A stretch of 40,188 nt of DNA, from NCBI GenBank assembly GCA_025966135.1, contig JAOPVP010000044.1, positions 1-40,188 of the forward strand. The letters run 5' to 3'. A model generated the notes under the pieces. It ran no database searches and had not been told where the DNA came from. It worked only from the letters and a program-made list of their open reading frames with translations. This DNA comes from Frankiales bacterium. GTDB taxonomy: Bacteria > Actinomycetota > Actinomycetes > Mycobacteriales > SCTD01. Position 1 is the first letter of the stretch. Every line of letters begins with the position of its first letter. The translations under genes and the position numbers were made by a program. Shown here in pieces: positions 17,272 through 24,751 of the stretch.

Positions 17272-17898
17272 TCAGGAGGAACTGAGCGTCGCCGTCTTGC
17301 GGGTGCTGACGACCTCATCGATCAGGCCGTACTCCACCGCCTCGCGGGCGGTGAGGATCTTGTCGCGCTCGATGTCCTTGCGGATGTCCTCGGAAGGACG
17401 CCCGGTGTGCGCGGACAGCATCTGCTCCAGCAGGTCGCGCATCCGCAAGATCTCCCGTGCCTGGATCTCGATGTCGGAAGACTGCCCCTCCCCGCCGCCG
17501 CTGGGCTGGTGGATCAGCACCCGGGCGTGCTCGAGGGCCAGTCGCTTGCCCTTGGTCCCGGCGGCGAGCAGCACCGCGGCCGCGGAGGCGGCCTGGCCCA
17601 TGCAGATCGTCTGGATCTCCGGCTTGACGAACTGCATCGTGTCGTAGATCGCCGTCAGTGCGGTGAACGAGCCACCGGGGCTGTTGATGTAGATGGAGAT
17701 GTCGCGGTCGGGATCCTCGGACTCCAGGTGCAGCAGCTGGGCCATGATCACGTTGGCGACGCCGTCGTCGATCGGGGTGCCCAGGAAGATGATGCGCTCC
17801 TTGAGCAGACGGCTGTAGATGTCGAACGACCGCTCCCCGCGGGAGGTCTGCTCGATGACGATCGGGATGGTGTAGTTCGACGGGCTTTCGAAGCTCAT
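17272..17898 (-). CDS. clpP2: ATP-dependent Clp protease proteolytic subunit (second copy, ClpP2-type position)
   Basis: A 208-residue serine protease. The catalytic triad is Ser105 ([11 protein letters not shown]), His130 (VLIHQPSGG) and Asp179 (IERDKILT), with the family spacing of 25 and 49 residues. The ATG at 17898 lies 13 bases after the clpP1 stop, so the two are cotranscribed. In actinobacteria ClpP1 and ClpP2 assemble as a mixed two-ring tetradecamer that works with ClpX or ClpC1. A hairpin follows the gene. Confidence 0.95.
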   Translation of the reverse strand: MSFESPSNYTIPIVIEQTSRGERSFDIYSRLLKERIIFLGTPIDDGVANVIMAQLLHLESEDPDRDISIYINSPGGSFTALTAIYDTMQFVKPEIQTICMGQAASAAAVLLAAGTKGKRLALEHARVLIHQPSGGGEGQSSDIEIQAREILRMRDLLEQMLSAHTGRPSEDIRKDIERDKILTAREAVEYGLIDEVVSTRKTATLSSS

Positions 17899-17911
17899 GG
17901 GGGCGGTCCTC

Positions 17912-18580
17912 TCAGGCCCGGGTGCCGGCGCCGGACGGGACGTCCTGGGCAGCGGTGATGACGTGGTCGATGAAGCCGTACTCCTTCGCCTCTTCCGCGG
18001 AGAACCAGCGGTCGCGGTCGGAGTCCTTCTCGATCTGCTCCTCGCTCTGGCCGGTGTGGAACGCGATGCGCTCGGCCATCTGCTTCTTCACGTAGAGCAT
18101 CTGCTCGGCCTGGATGGCGATGTCGGCCGCGGTGCCGCCGATCCCGCCCGAGGGCTGGTGCATCATGATCCGCGCGTGCGGGGTGGCGTAGCGCTTGCCC
18201 TTCGCCCCGGCACACAGCAGGAACTGGCCCATCGACGCGGCGAGGCCGAGGCCGACCGTCGCGACGTCGTTGGCGACGAACTGCATCGTGTCGTAGATGG
18301 CCATGCCAGCCGAGATCGAGCCGCCGGGGCTGTTGATGTACAAGAAGATGTCGCGTTCCGGGTCCTCAGCGGCGAGCAGCAGCAGCTGGGCGCAGATGGC
18401 GTTGGCCATCGAGTCCTCGACCTGCGAGCCCATGAAGATGATGCGCTCCTTGAGCAGGCGGTTGAACACCTGGTCGTCGAGGCCCATCGTGGGGCCCTGT
18501 TGCATGGTGGTGGTGACGGTGCCGAGCGTGCTCGGCACGACGAGACCTGCCTTGGTGGTGGTGACAGGCGTACGGGTCAC
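17912..18580 (-). CDS. clpP1: ATP-dependent Clp protease proteolytic subunit (first copy, ClpP1-type position)
   Basis: A 222-residue protease with triad Ser116 (GLAASMGQF), His141 (IMMHQPSGG) and Asp190 (SDRDRWFS). The start is taken as GTG 18580 with AAGGG upstream; ATGs at 18505 and 18487 would remove a 25-31 residue propeptide-like N-terminus. It is the first gene of the clpP1-clpP2 operon. About 100 bases upstream is a palindrome resembling the ClgR operator, so heat- or stress-inducible control is likely. Confidence 0.95.
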   Translation of the reverse strand: MTRTPVTTTKAGLVVPSTLGTVTTTMQQGPTMGLDDQVFNRLLKERIIFMGSQVEDSMANAICAQLLLLAAEDPERDIFLYINSPGGSISAGMAIYDTMQFVANDVATVGLGLAASMGQFLLCAGAKGKRYATPHARIMMHQPSGGIGGTAADIAIQAEQMLYVKKQMAERIAFHTGQSEEQIEKDSDRDRWFSAEEAKEYGFIDHVITAAQDVPSGAGTRA

Positions 18581-18681
18581 GGCGAAGGCCCTTCCCTCAA
18601 GGTCACGGGACCTGGTTGCGGCCCGCGTCTGACGTGGACCCTAACCCGCTGATCGGCACCCACACTCCGCCTCTGCGCCAA

Positions 18682-18699
18682 CTTCGCCGTAGGCGAAAG
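18682..18699 (-). promoter_or_regulatory. ClgR-like operator upstream of clpP1
   Basis: Contains the palindrome TTCGCC-GTA-GGCGAA at 18683-18697. Read on the clpP1 strand, CTTTCGCCTACGGCGAAG fits 17 of 18 positions of the published ClgR consensus WNNWCGCYNANRGCGWWS as I recall it. ClgR activates clp genes in Streptomyces, Corynebacterium and Mycobacterium. It lies about 40 bases upstream of the TAGGGT box, a suitable place for an activator. Confidence 0.6.
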
Positions 18700-18846
18700 C
18701 GCCGCGCCGACCCCGGGCGCACGCACTTCCCTCCCTCGGCCCTGATCCACCGGGACACGCTGAGCGTGCAGATCGCCCCGTGCCCAGGGCCACGGGAGGG
18801 AAGAGGTCACGGGTACGGCGACTGGCGTGGGCACGGGAAGCACAGC

Positions 18847-18874
18847 GGCCGCCCACCCTTGAGGGTGAGCGGCC
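18847..18874 (-). terminator. Hairpin terminator after tig
   Basis: Arms GGCCGC..CACCCT and AGGGTG..GCGGCC pair over 13 positions with one mismatch and a two-base centre. It starts 15 bases after the tig stop codon. No T-tract follows. Confidence 0.65.
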
Positions 18875-18889
18875 AACTGGACGTCAGAC

Positions 18890-20314
18890 CTAGTGGTTGT
18901 GGTCGTCCTCGTCGAGGTAGTGGACCGCGCCGTCGCCGTGGACGTGGTAGGGGCGGCCGTCCTCGTCGGTCTCGACCTCGGCCTCTGGGCTCGTCATGTC
19001 GTCGCGCAGCTGCTCGAGGTCGATGACGTTGCCGGAAGCGTCCTTGATGGTCGCGGCCTCCATGACGGTTGCGAGGGCCTTGCCGCGCCGCACCTCGGCG
19101 ACCAGGCCCTGCAGCTGCCCGCTCTGGACGATGCGGGTCGCGTAGTCCTGCGGCGCCAGACCGGCGCGAGCGGCACGGCGGATCAGCTGGTCGTTGAGCT
19201 CGGCGTCGGAGATCTGGAGCTCCTCGGCGTCGGCCACCGCGTCCAGCACGAGCTGAGCCTTGACGGCCTGCTCGGCGCCGTCCTTGAGCTCGGCGTCCCA
19301 CTCCTGCGCGGTCTTGCTCTGGTCGGCGAGGAAGGCCTCCTTGGACTGGCCGGCACGGGCCAGCTGGTCCTCGGTGGTCTGCTTGCGCCACTCGAGCTCG
19401 GCCGCGAGGACCGACTCGGGCAGCGGTACGTCGATCTGCGCGAGGAGCGCCTCGAGGACGTTGTCGCGGGCGTCGACGCCCTGCTGAAGGCGCTTGACAC
19501 GGTCCAGGCGGGCGCGGACGTCGGCTGTGAGCTCGTCGAGGGTCTCGAACCCGGCAGCCGACTGGGCCCACGCGTCCTCGAGCTCGGGCAGCGTGCGCTC
19601 GTTGACCGAGCGGACAGTGACGGCCACGTCGGCGGCCTTGCCCTCGAGCTCGCCGGCCACCAGCGTGGTCTGGAACGTCCGGGTGTCGCCGCCGGAAGCG
19701 CCGGTAACGGCCTCGTCGATGCCGTCGAGCAGGGTGCCGGAGCCGACCTCGTAGGACAGGCCCTGGGCAGTCCCGCCGGGGACCTCCTCGCCGTCAACGG
19801 TCGCGACCAGGTCGAGGGTGACGTAGTCACCCTTGGTCGCGGGCCGCTCGACCGGGCTGAGGGAGGCGAAGCGCTCGCGCAGGCCATCCAGCTGCTCGGT
19901 GATCTCCTCGTCGCTGACGACGACGTCGTCGACCGTGACGCTCAGGGAGTCGAAGGCGGGCATCGTGAACTCAGGGCGGACGTCGACCTCTGCGGTGAAC
20001 GCGAGCTTCTCGTTGTCGGACAGCTCGGTGACCTCGACGTCGGGCCGGCCCACCGGGGCGACCTTGGTCGACTCGACGGCCTCGCCGTACAGCCGCGGGA
20101 TGGCGTCGTTGACGGCCTCCTCGAGCACCACACCACGACCGACGCGCTGGTCGAGGATGCGCGGCGGCACCTTGCCGGGCCGGAAGCCCTGCACCTTGAC
20201 CTGCGCGCCGATGGTCTTGTAGGCCTTGTCCAGCTCGGGCTTGAGCTCGTCGAAGCCGGCCTCGACGGTGAGCCTGACCCGGGTCGGGCTCAAGGTCTCG
20301 ACGGAGCTCTGCAC
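18890..20314 (-). CDS. tig: Trigger factor (ribosome-associated chaperone)
   Basis: A 474-residue chaperone with peptidyl-prolyl isomerase activity that meets nascent chains at the ribosome exit. The ribosome-binding signature GFRPGKVP is at 43-50. The FKBP-like domain spans about 155-245 (GDYVTLDLVATVDGEEVPGG and LLDGIDEAVTG). The helical C-terminal domain follows, ending in an acidic, His-rich tail (DEDGRPYHVHGDGAVHYL). The start is GTG 20314, with an AGAGG upstream. Only 29 bases separate the start from tRNA-Pro on the same strand, so tig has little room for a promoter of its own and may be read through from the tRNA. Confidence 0.97.
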   Translation of the reverse strand: MQSSVETLSPTRVRLTVEAGFDELKPELDKAYKTIGAQVKVQGFRPGKVPPRILDQRVGRGVVLEEAVNDAIPRLYGEAVESTKVAPVGRPDVEVTELSDNEKLAFTAEVDVRPEFTMPAFDSLSVTVDDVVVSDEEITEQLDGLRERFASLSPVERPATKGDYVTLDLVATVDGEEVPGGTAQGLSYEVGSGTLLDGIDEAVTGASGGDTRTFQTTLVAGELEGKAADVAVTVRSVNERTLPELEDAWAQSAAGFETLDELTADVRARLDRVKRLQQGVDARDNVLEALLAQIDVPLPESVLAAELEWRKQTTEDQLARAGQSKEAFLADQSKTAQEWDAELKDGAEQAVKAQLVLDAVADAEELQISDAELNDQLIRRAARAGLAPQDYATRIVQSGQLQGLVAEVRRGKALATVMEAATIKDASGNVIDLEQLRDDMTSPEAEVETDEDGRPYHVHGDGAVHYLDEDDHNH

Positions 20315-20343
20315 AGCGTGGGTCCTCTCGAAGAACTGGTGAG

Positions 20344-20416
20344 TCGGGGCGGGGAGACTCGAACTCCCGGTCTCCTGCTCCCAAAGCAGGCGCGCTAGCC
20401 ACTACGCTACGCCCCG
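20344..20416 (-). tRNA. tRNA-Pro (UGG)
   Basis: 73 bases. Acceptor CGGGGCG pairs with CGCCCCG, with discriminator A; the anticodon stem-loop is CCTGC-TTTGGGA-GCAGG with anticodon TGG; the T-loop is GTTCGAGTC. CCA is not encoded. It lies just upstream of tig and divergent from tRNA-Gly. Confidence 0.95.
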
Positions 20417-20429
20417 CAGGCGCACGGCC

Positions 20430-20435
20430 ACTGTA
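20430..20435 (-). promoter_or_regulatory. Candidate -10 box for tRNA-Pro in the divergent tRNA gap
   Basis: TACAGT on the minus strand in a 34-base gap between two divergent tRNA genes. It sits in the near-palindrome CCACTGTAGTGG (20428-20439). The matching -35 would fall inside the tRNA-Gly gene. Confidence 0.35.
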
Positions 20436-20450
20436 GTGGTCTGCTGCCGC

Positions 20451-20521
20451 GCGGGCGTAGCTCAATGGTAGAGCCTCAGTCTTCCAAACTGATGGTGCCG
20501 GTTCGATCCCGGTCGCCCGCT
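20451..20521 (+). tRNA. tRNA-Gly (UCC)
   Basis: 71 bases. Acceptor GCGGGCG pairs with CGCCCGC, with discriminator T; D-arm GCTCAATGGTAGAGC; anticodon loop CTTCCAA with anticodon TCC; T-arm CCGGTTCGATCCCGG. CCA is not encoded. Confidence 0.96.
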
Positions 20522-20571
20522 CCGACGAAGGCCGGTGCGCCCTCGGACGAAGCTCACGGCAGGATCGTCCT

Positions 20572-21543
20572 GTGGCACTCCCTCCCCCGACCGCGAGCCG
20601 GTGGCTCACCGCCTGGAGCCTGGACCTGCCCGTGCTCCTGTTCGTCGTCGTCCTGGCGGCTGCCTACCTCCTGCTGGTACGGCGGATCCGCGCGGCAGGC
20701 GTCCCCTGGCCTGCGGCCTCCACCGGGTGGTTCCTCACGGCCGGGCTCGGCTCGATCATGGTCGTGACGATGTCGTCCCTCGGCACCTACGACCGGGTGC
20801 TGCTGTGGCCGCTCGCCGTCCAGGACGTTCTGCTGCTGACGCTGGCCCCCGTCGGGTTGACACTCGGGCGCCCCGTCGCGCTGCTGCGCGCCGCCCGGCG
20901 GCGCCCGGACCACCGGCAGCCAGGCCGCCTTCGGCGCTTCCTGTCGTTCCCCCTGGTCGGTTCGGTGGTGGCGGTCGGGGTCCTCCTGGCGGTCTACACA
21001 ACCGGTTGGGACCAGGCTCGGCTGGACTCCCCCGCCCTGCTGGAGGTCACGCGGCTGCTGCTGGTCGCGGTCGGCTGCGGCTTCCTGTGGCCGCTGCTGG
21101 GCATCGACGCCGGAACGGGGACGACCTCGTACCCGGTGCGCACCCTGATCGCCTTCGTGGACGGGCTCTTGGACGCGATCCCCGGGCTCGCCGTGCTGGG
21201 CACCGGCCACGTCATCGCCGCCGCCCACTACGCCGCAGTCGGGCGCACCTATGGCCGCGACCAGGAGGTCGGCGGTGCCGCGATGGTCGCGCTCAGCGAG
21301 CTCATGGGGCTCCCGACACTGCTCGTCCTGCTGGTGCAGTGGGTCCGCAGCGACGCCTCGCAGGCCCGCGGTGTCGACGACGCGCTGGACGTGGTGGCCG
21401 CAGCCGAGAGCGCCGCCCAGGGACCTGACGCGGAACCGGGGCTGCTGCACCGGCCGTGGTGGGAGTCCGATGCCGGCCCGCTCGCGGAACGCGCCGAGCG
21501 CTACGGCTGGGGCACCGGCCGCGCCCAGCCCCCTCAGCCCTGA
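20572..21543 (+). CDS. Cytochrome c oxidase assembly protein, CtaG-type (caa3_CtaG family)
   Basis: A 323-residue membrane protein with about seven hydrophobic segments, beginning SLDLPVLLFVVVLAAAYLLL. Family features include the GSIMVVTMSSLGTYDRVLLWPLAVQDVLLLTLAPVGL region (given here as separate GSIMVVTMSSLGTYD and LAPVGLTLGRPVALL), the TGTTSYPVRTLIAFVDGLLD loop and GHVIAAAHYAAVGRTYG. The C-terminal 60 residues are cytoplasmic and end in the RPWWESDAGPLAERAERYGW stretch common in actinobacterial members. The start is GTG 20572, with AGGA seven bases upstream. It probably helps insert copper into, or assemble, haem-copper oxidase. It is a single gene, with aat following after 19 bases. Confidence 0.87.
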   Translation: MALPPPTASRWLTAWSLDLPVLLFVVVLAAAYLLLVRRIRAAGVPWPAASTGWFLTAGLGSIMVVTMSSLGTYDRVLLWPLAVQDVLLLTLAPVGLTLGRPVALLRAARRRPDHRQPGRLRRFLSFPLVGSVVAVGVLLAVYTTGWDQARLDSPALLEVTRLLLVAVGCGFLWPLLGIDAGTGTTSYPVRTLIAFVDGLLDAIPGLAVLGTGHVIAAAHYAAVGRTYGRDQEVGGAAMVALSELMGLPTLLVLLVQWVRSDASQARGVDDALDVVAAAESAAQGPDAEPGLLHRPWWESDAGPLAERAERYGWGTGRAQPPQP

Positions 21544-21562
21544 CCCTTTGCCAGACTGCGCC

Positions 21563-22300
21563 ATGCTCTTCGACGACCTCGACGTAGCGGCGGCGCCGCG
21601 CGAGCTCGTCGCACTCGGAGGGGTCCTGGACCCGCCGACCCTGCGGGCGGCCTACCGCAACGGAGTGTTCCCGTGGCCACCGTCCCCGGAGCACGCTGGC
21701 GCGCACGACCGGTCGGTGCGCCGGCTGGCCAGAAAGGGCGCGGTCCCGGTGCTGCCGGGCACACCGGACGGCCCGCTCGTGCCCTGGGTGTCCCCGGACC
21801 CGCGGGCGGTGCTGCTCACCCACCGGCTCGCCGTACCCAAGTCCGTGCGGCAGCTCCTGCGGAGGAGGGGCTGGGAGACGACCGTCGACGCAGCCTTCGC
21901 GGCGGTCCTCGACCGGTGCGCGGACCGCGCCGAGGGCACCTGGATCACCCAGGCCATGAAACGGGCCTACCTCGGGCTGCACGAGGAGGGCGGCGCGCAC
22001 AGCCTCGAGGTGTGGGACGGCGACCGGCTGGTCGGCGGGCTCTATGGGGTGCTGACCGGACGGGTGTTCTCGGGCGAGTCGATGTTCTTCCTCGAGAGCG
22101 GGGCCTCGAAGGCAGCCGTGGTCGACCTCTGCCACCGGCTCGTCGAGGCCGACGTGCCGATCCTCGACACCCAGCAGGAGTCCGAGCACCTGCTCGCGAT
22201 GGGTCAGGTCCTGGTGCACCGCGAGGAGTACGTCGACGCCGTCAGGACCCTGCGCGACCAGGCGGCCGTGATCCCGAGCGAGCGCCGGCTACTGGTGTGA
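21563..22300 (+). CDS. aat: Leucyl/phenylalanyl-tRNA--protein transferase
   Basis: A 245-residue enzyme of the bacterial N-degron pathway. It transfers Leu or Phe from tRNA to N-terminal Arg/Lys, marking proteins for ClpS-Clp degradation. Signatures are YRNGVFPWP (residues 31-39), VPWVSPDPRAVL, EGTWITQAMKRAYLGLHEEG, HSLEVWDGDRLVGGLYGV, GESMFFLESGASKAAVV and DTQQESEHLLAMG. ATG 21563 begins MLFDDLDVAA; the open frame further upstream is shadow of the CtaG gene. A CAGACT box five bases before the ATG hints at a leaderless start. Its last 12 bases overlap the convergent PP2C gene. Confidence 0.96.
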   Translation: MLFDDLDVAAAPRELVALGGVLDPPTLRAAYRNGVFPWPPSPEHAGAHDRSVRRLARKGAVPVLPGTPDGPLVPWVSPDPRAVLLTHRLAVPKSVRQLLRRRGWETTVDAAFAAVLDRCADRAEGTWITQAMKRAYLGLHEEGGAHSLEVWDGDRLVGGLYGVLTGRVFSGESMFFLESGASKAAVVDLCHRLVEADVPILDTQQESEHLLAMGQVLVHREEYVDAVRTLRDQAAVIPSERRLLV

Positions 22301-23416
22301 GCGCCAGATCAGCACGAGACCCCGGTCGTCGCTGCTGCCCGCAGCGACCCGGTCCACGAGCAGCACGCCCCCGCCTTCGAAGCCGCCCGTGACCAGCCGC
22401 TCGGCCTCACCGAGCAGCTTGTCGATGCCGACCTCGAGATCGCGGCCCGGGACCTCGACGAGGCCGTCGGTGTAGAGCAGGAGCGCGTCACCGGGACGCA
22501 GGACACCGGTCGTGCTGGAGTACTGGGCGTCGGCGAGCAGGCCGAGGGCCGGCCCGTGGGCTTGGTCCAGGCCCCAGCGACCGCTGCCGGCGTCGAAGTG
22601 CGCAACGGGAGGGTGACCGGCCGAGCCCAGGGTGTACTCGCCGCTCTCGAGGTCGACGGTCAGGTGCACGGCGGTGGCGAAGCCCTCCTCCCAGTCCTGT
22701 CGCATCAGGTAGGAGTTGGCGGCGGGCAGGTAGTCCTGCGGGAGCTCGGCGCCGAGCAGGCCACCGAGGGCGCCGGACAGGAGCAGCGCGCGGGTACCGG
22801 CCTCGACCCCCTTGCCGCTCACGTCCACGAGGGCCACCTCGAACCTTCGGTCGTCCGTCAAGGAGGACACCACGAAGTCCCCCGCGAACGGGCCACCACC
22901 GGCGGGTTTGACGACGACCTCGGCGCACCACGGGGCCGGCAACGGCGGTAGGTCGCCCTGCAGGTCCAGGCGGCGCTTGAGCTCCACCAGCACCGAGTCC
23001 CCGCGCAGCCCACCCAGTCCGGTCTCCTCGCGGGAGCGCGCGAACTCGTAGGCAACGATGCCGGTCACCAGCACGACGACCAGCGACCCCGGCCGGGCGC
23101 GAGCCACCCCCACGTCCACGAGGTCGAACGCGAGGCACCCGCCAACCACCACGGCGAGCTGCCGGAACGCCCGGCGTTGCAGCACCAGACCACCCAGCAG
23201 CAGGGGCAGCGCCATGAACACGGGCGGGAACACCGACGCGGACCACGTAGCACCGGCGAGCGTCGCCACGGCGGCCAGCAGGACCAGCAACGCCAGCGCC
23301 ACCTGCTCCGGCGGCGGGTCGCGGCGCAACCGGGTGACCAGCATCGGAATCGCACCCAGGGCGACGCGAGCGGCCTGCGCTGGGCCGCTCGGGCGTTCGT
23401 CCGAGGTGATGGTCAT
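22289..23416 (-). CDS. Membrane-bound PP2C-type serine/threonine phosphatase (RsbU/SpoIIE-like)
   Basis: A 375-residue protein. Residues about 38-125 form four hydrophobic segments (VALALLVLLAAVATLAGATW, VFMALPLLLGGLVL, LAVVVGGCLAFDLV, LVVVLVTGIVAYEF) with no recognisable sensor domain. Residues 160-375 are a SpoIIE-type PP2C domain: PFAGDFVV (176-183), VALVDVSGKG (194-203), GSAGHPPV and LLYTDGLVE, with the acidic residues that bind two metals. Such proteins dephosphorylate anti-sigma-factor antagonists in actinobacteria, but no partner is encoded here. ATG 23416 is preferred, with a TACGCT box eight bases upstream; GTG 23443 is possible. It converges with aat. Confidence 0.87.
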   Translation of the reverse strand: MTITSDERPSGPAQAARVALGAIPMLVTRLRRDPPPEQVALALLVLLAAVATLAGATWSASVFPPVFMALPLLLGGLVLQRRAFRQLAVVVGGCLAFDLVDVGVARARPGSLVVVLVTGIVAYEFARSREETGLGGLRGDSVLVELKRRLDLQGDLPPLPAPWCAEVVVKPAGGGPFAGDFVVSSLTDDRRFEVALVDVSGKGVEAGTRALLLSGALGGLLGAELPQDYLPAANSYLMRQDWEEGFATAVHLTVDLESGEYTLGSAGHPPVAHFDAGSGRWGLDQAHGPALGLLADAQYSSTTGVLRPGDALLLYTDGLVEVPGRDLEVGIDKLLGEAERLVTGGFEGGGVLLVDRVAAGSSDDRGLVLIWRSHQ

Positions 23417-23424
23417 GAGGGCGG

Positions 23425-23430
23425 AGCGTA
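23425..23430 (-). promoter_or_regulatory. Candidate -10 box (TACGCT) for the PP2C gene
   Basis: TACGCT on the minus strand, eight bases before the ATG at 23416. The -35 position falls in the palindrome at 23434-23452. Confidence 0.35.
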
Positions 23431-23433
23431 CCT

Positions 23434-23452
23434 GTCTGAGCACCTCTCAGAC
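23434..23452. promoter_or_regulatory. Perfect palindrome in the PP2C promoter region
   Basis: GTCTGAG-CACCT-CTCAGAC: perfect seven-base arms around a five-base centre, a size typical of dimeric repressor operators. It overlaps the expected -35 of the PP2C gene. No regulator is identifiable here. Confidence 0.45.
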
Positions 23453-23471
23453 GTCACCTCGCCGGTCGCGA

Positions 23472-23490
23472 GGTCCTCGTAGCGAGGACC
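23472..23490 (-). terminator. Hairpin after nei
   Basis: GGTCCTCG-TAG-CGAGGACC, perfect eight-base arms with a three-base loop, 19 bases after the nei stop. No T-tract. Confidence 0.6.
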
Positions 23491-23508
23491 CACCGCGACC
23501 CCGGTTGA

Positions 23509-24309
23509 TCATGGGGGCGGCTGGCAGGTGGCGCACCAGAAGAGGTTGCGAGCGGCCATGACCTGCGTCCGGACCTCGGTGCCGCAGCGGCGACAGGGCA
23601 ACCCCGCCCGCCGGTAGACGTAGTGCGCATCCTCGCGGCTCACCGCACCGGAGCGCCTCTCGCGGTCCTGCGACCGGGTCGTCACGATCTGCCCGATCTT
23701 CACCCCAGCCCGCATCACGGCCCGGATGTCCTCCCAGAGGGTGTCCCACGCGGGTCGCCGTACATCGTGACCTGGGAGGAACGGGGAGAGGCCGGCCCGG
23801 AACAGCACCTCCGCCCGGTAGACGTTGCCGATCCCTGCAAGGACTGCCTGATCCATGAGCAGCTGGCCCACCGGCGCCTTGCTGCGGCTGATCCGCGTCC
23901 AGGCCCGCTCGGCGTCGGCGTCCTTGCGCAGCGGGTCGGGACCGAGCCGCGCGAGCACGGCAGCCTTCTCGTCCGGCTGGTACACCTCACACGCGGTGGG
24001 GCCGCGCAGGTCCAGCCATGCCTTGCCGGCCGTCATCCGCAGCCGGAGCGCCCCCTGCGGCACCGGCGGCGCTCCGAAGCCGGTGGTCCACTTCCCGTAC
24101 AGCCCGAGGTGCACGTGGAGCAGCACGTCACCGGAGAAGGCATAGAACAGGTGCTTGCCGTACGGCTCGATCCCCTCGAGCACCCGACCGCTGAGCAGCT
24201 CGGCGCCGGAGGCGAACCGCCCCTGCGGGCTGACCATCGAGACCGGGTGGTCCTTGATGAGTGCGGCATGGTCGCGGGCCAGCCGATGGATCGTGTGCCC
24301 CTCAGGCAC
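23509..24309 (-). CDS. nei: Fpg/Nei family DNA glycosylase (endonuclease VIII-like)
   Basis: A 266-residue base-excision repair enzyme. After the initiator, Pro2 and Glu3 (PEGHT) are the catalytic residues and Lys52 (YGKHLF) is the conserved lysine. The helix-two-turn-helix is LLMDQAVLAGIGNVYRAEVL. A C-terminal zinc finger has Cys239, Cys242, Cys259 and Cys262. It resembles mycobacterial Nei2 (Rv2464c). The GTG start at 24309 overlaps the rpiB 3' end by eight bases, so expression is coupled. A hairpin follows the stop. Confidence 0.94.
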   Translation of the reverse strand: MPEGHTIHRLARDHAALIKDHPVSMVSPQGRFASGAELLSGRVLEGIEPYGKHLFYAFSGDVLLHVHLGLYGKWTTGFGAPPVPQGALRLRMTAGKAWLDLRGPTACEVYQPDEKAAVLARLGPDPLRKDADAERAWTRISRSKAPVGQLLMDQAVLAGIGNVYRAEVLFRAGLSPFLPGHDVRRPAWDTLWEDIRAVMRAGVKIGQIVTTRSQDRERRSGAVSREDAHYVYRRAGLPCRRCGTEVRTQVMAARNLFWCATCQPPP

Positions 24310-24751
24310 GGTTCTCGTAGTCCGTCAGCATCTGAATGCGCCTGATGTGCCGCGGGTCCTCGCTGAACGGCTCGGCCAGGAACGCCTCCACGAAGCCGAG
24401 CGCCTCCGCCTCGGTGTGCATGCGAGCCCCCACGCTGACGACATTGGCGTCGTTGTGCTGCCGAGCCAGCCGCGCGGTCTCGAGGCTGTGGGCCAGGGCG
24501 CAGCGGGCGCCCTTCACCTTGTTGGCGGCGATCTGCTCGCCGTTGCCGGAACCGCCGATGACCACGCCGAGGCTGCCGGAGTCGGCGACGGTGGCCTGCG
24601 CCGCGGCGATGCAGAACGGCGGGTAGTCGTCAGCGGCGTCGTACTCTGTCGGCCCGTGGTCAACAGGCTCGTGACCCAGCTCTGTCAGGCGGGCCTTCAG
24701 CGCCTCCTTCAGCTCGAAGCCGGCATGGTCACAACCGAGGTGGACGCGCAT
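24302..24751 (-). CDS. rpiB: Ribose-5-phosphate isomerase B
   Basis: A 149-residue pentose-phosphate enzyme interconverting ribose 5-phosphate and ribulose 5-phosphate. It starts MRVHLGCDHAGFELK at ATG 24751; the open frame upstream is antisense to the DUF429 gene. The active-site loop GGSGNGEQIAANK has Glu72 where E. coli-type enzymes have Cys, as in M. tuberculosis RpiB. No Shine-Dalgarno precedes the ATG; a CAGAAT box eight bases upstream could give a leaderless mRNA. The start codon shares the CATG at 24749-24752 with the divergent DUF429 gene. Confidence 0.95.
   Translation of the reverse strand: MRVHLGCDHAGFELKEALKARLTELGHEPVDHGPTEYDAADDYPPFCIAAAQATVADSGSLGVVIGGSGNGEQIAANKVKGARCALAHSLETARLARQHNDANVVSVGARMHTEAEALGFVEAFLAEPFSEDPRHIRRIQMLTDYENRA

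Larger units (their letters stand above)
18581..18889. other. Intergenic region between tig and clpP1
   Basis: A 309-base gap without a credible ORF. It holds the tig hairpin (18847-18874), the ClgR-like palindrome (18682-18699) and a possible clpP1 -10 box, TAGGGT in minus sense at 18638-18643, about 60 bases before the start codon. The remainder shows no recognisable element. Confidence 0.5.

Noticed and set aside
23500..23515. GATCATGG near the nei stop as another copy of the 25464 repeat
   Set aside because: Only eight bases match and there is no opposing arm; chance similarity is likely.
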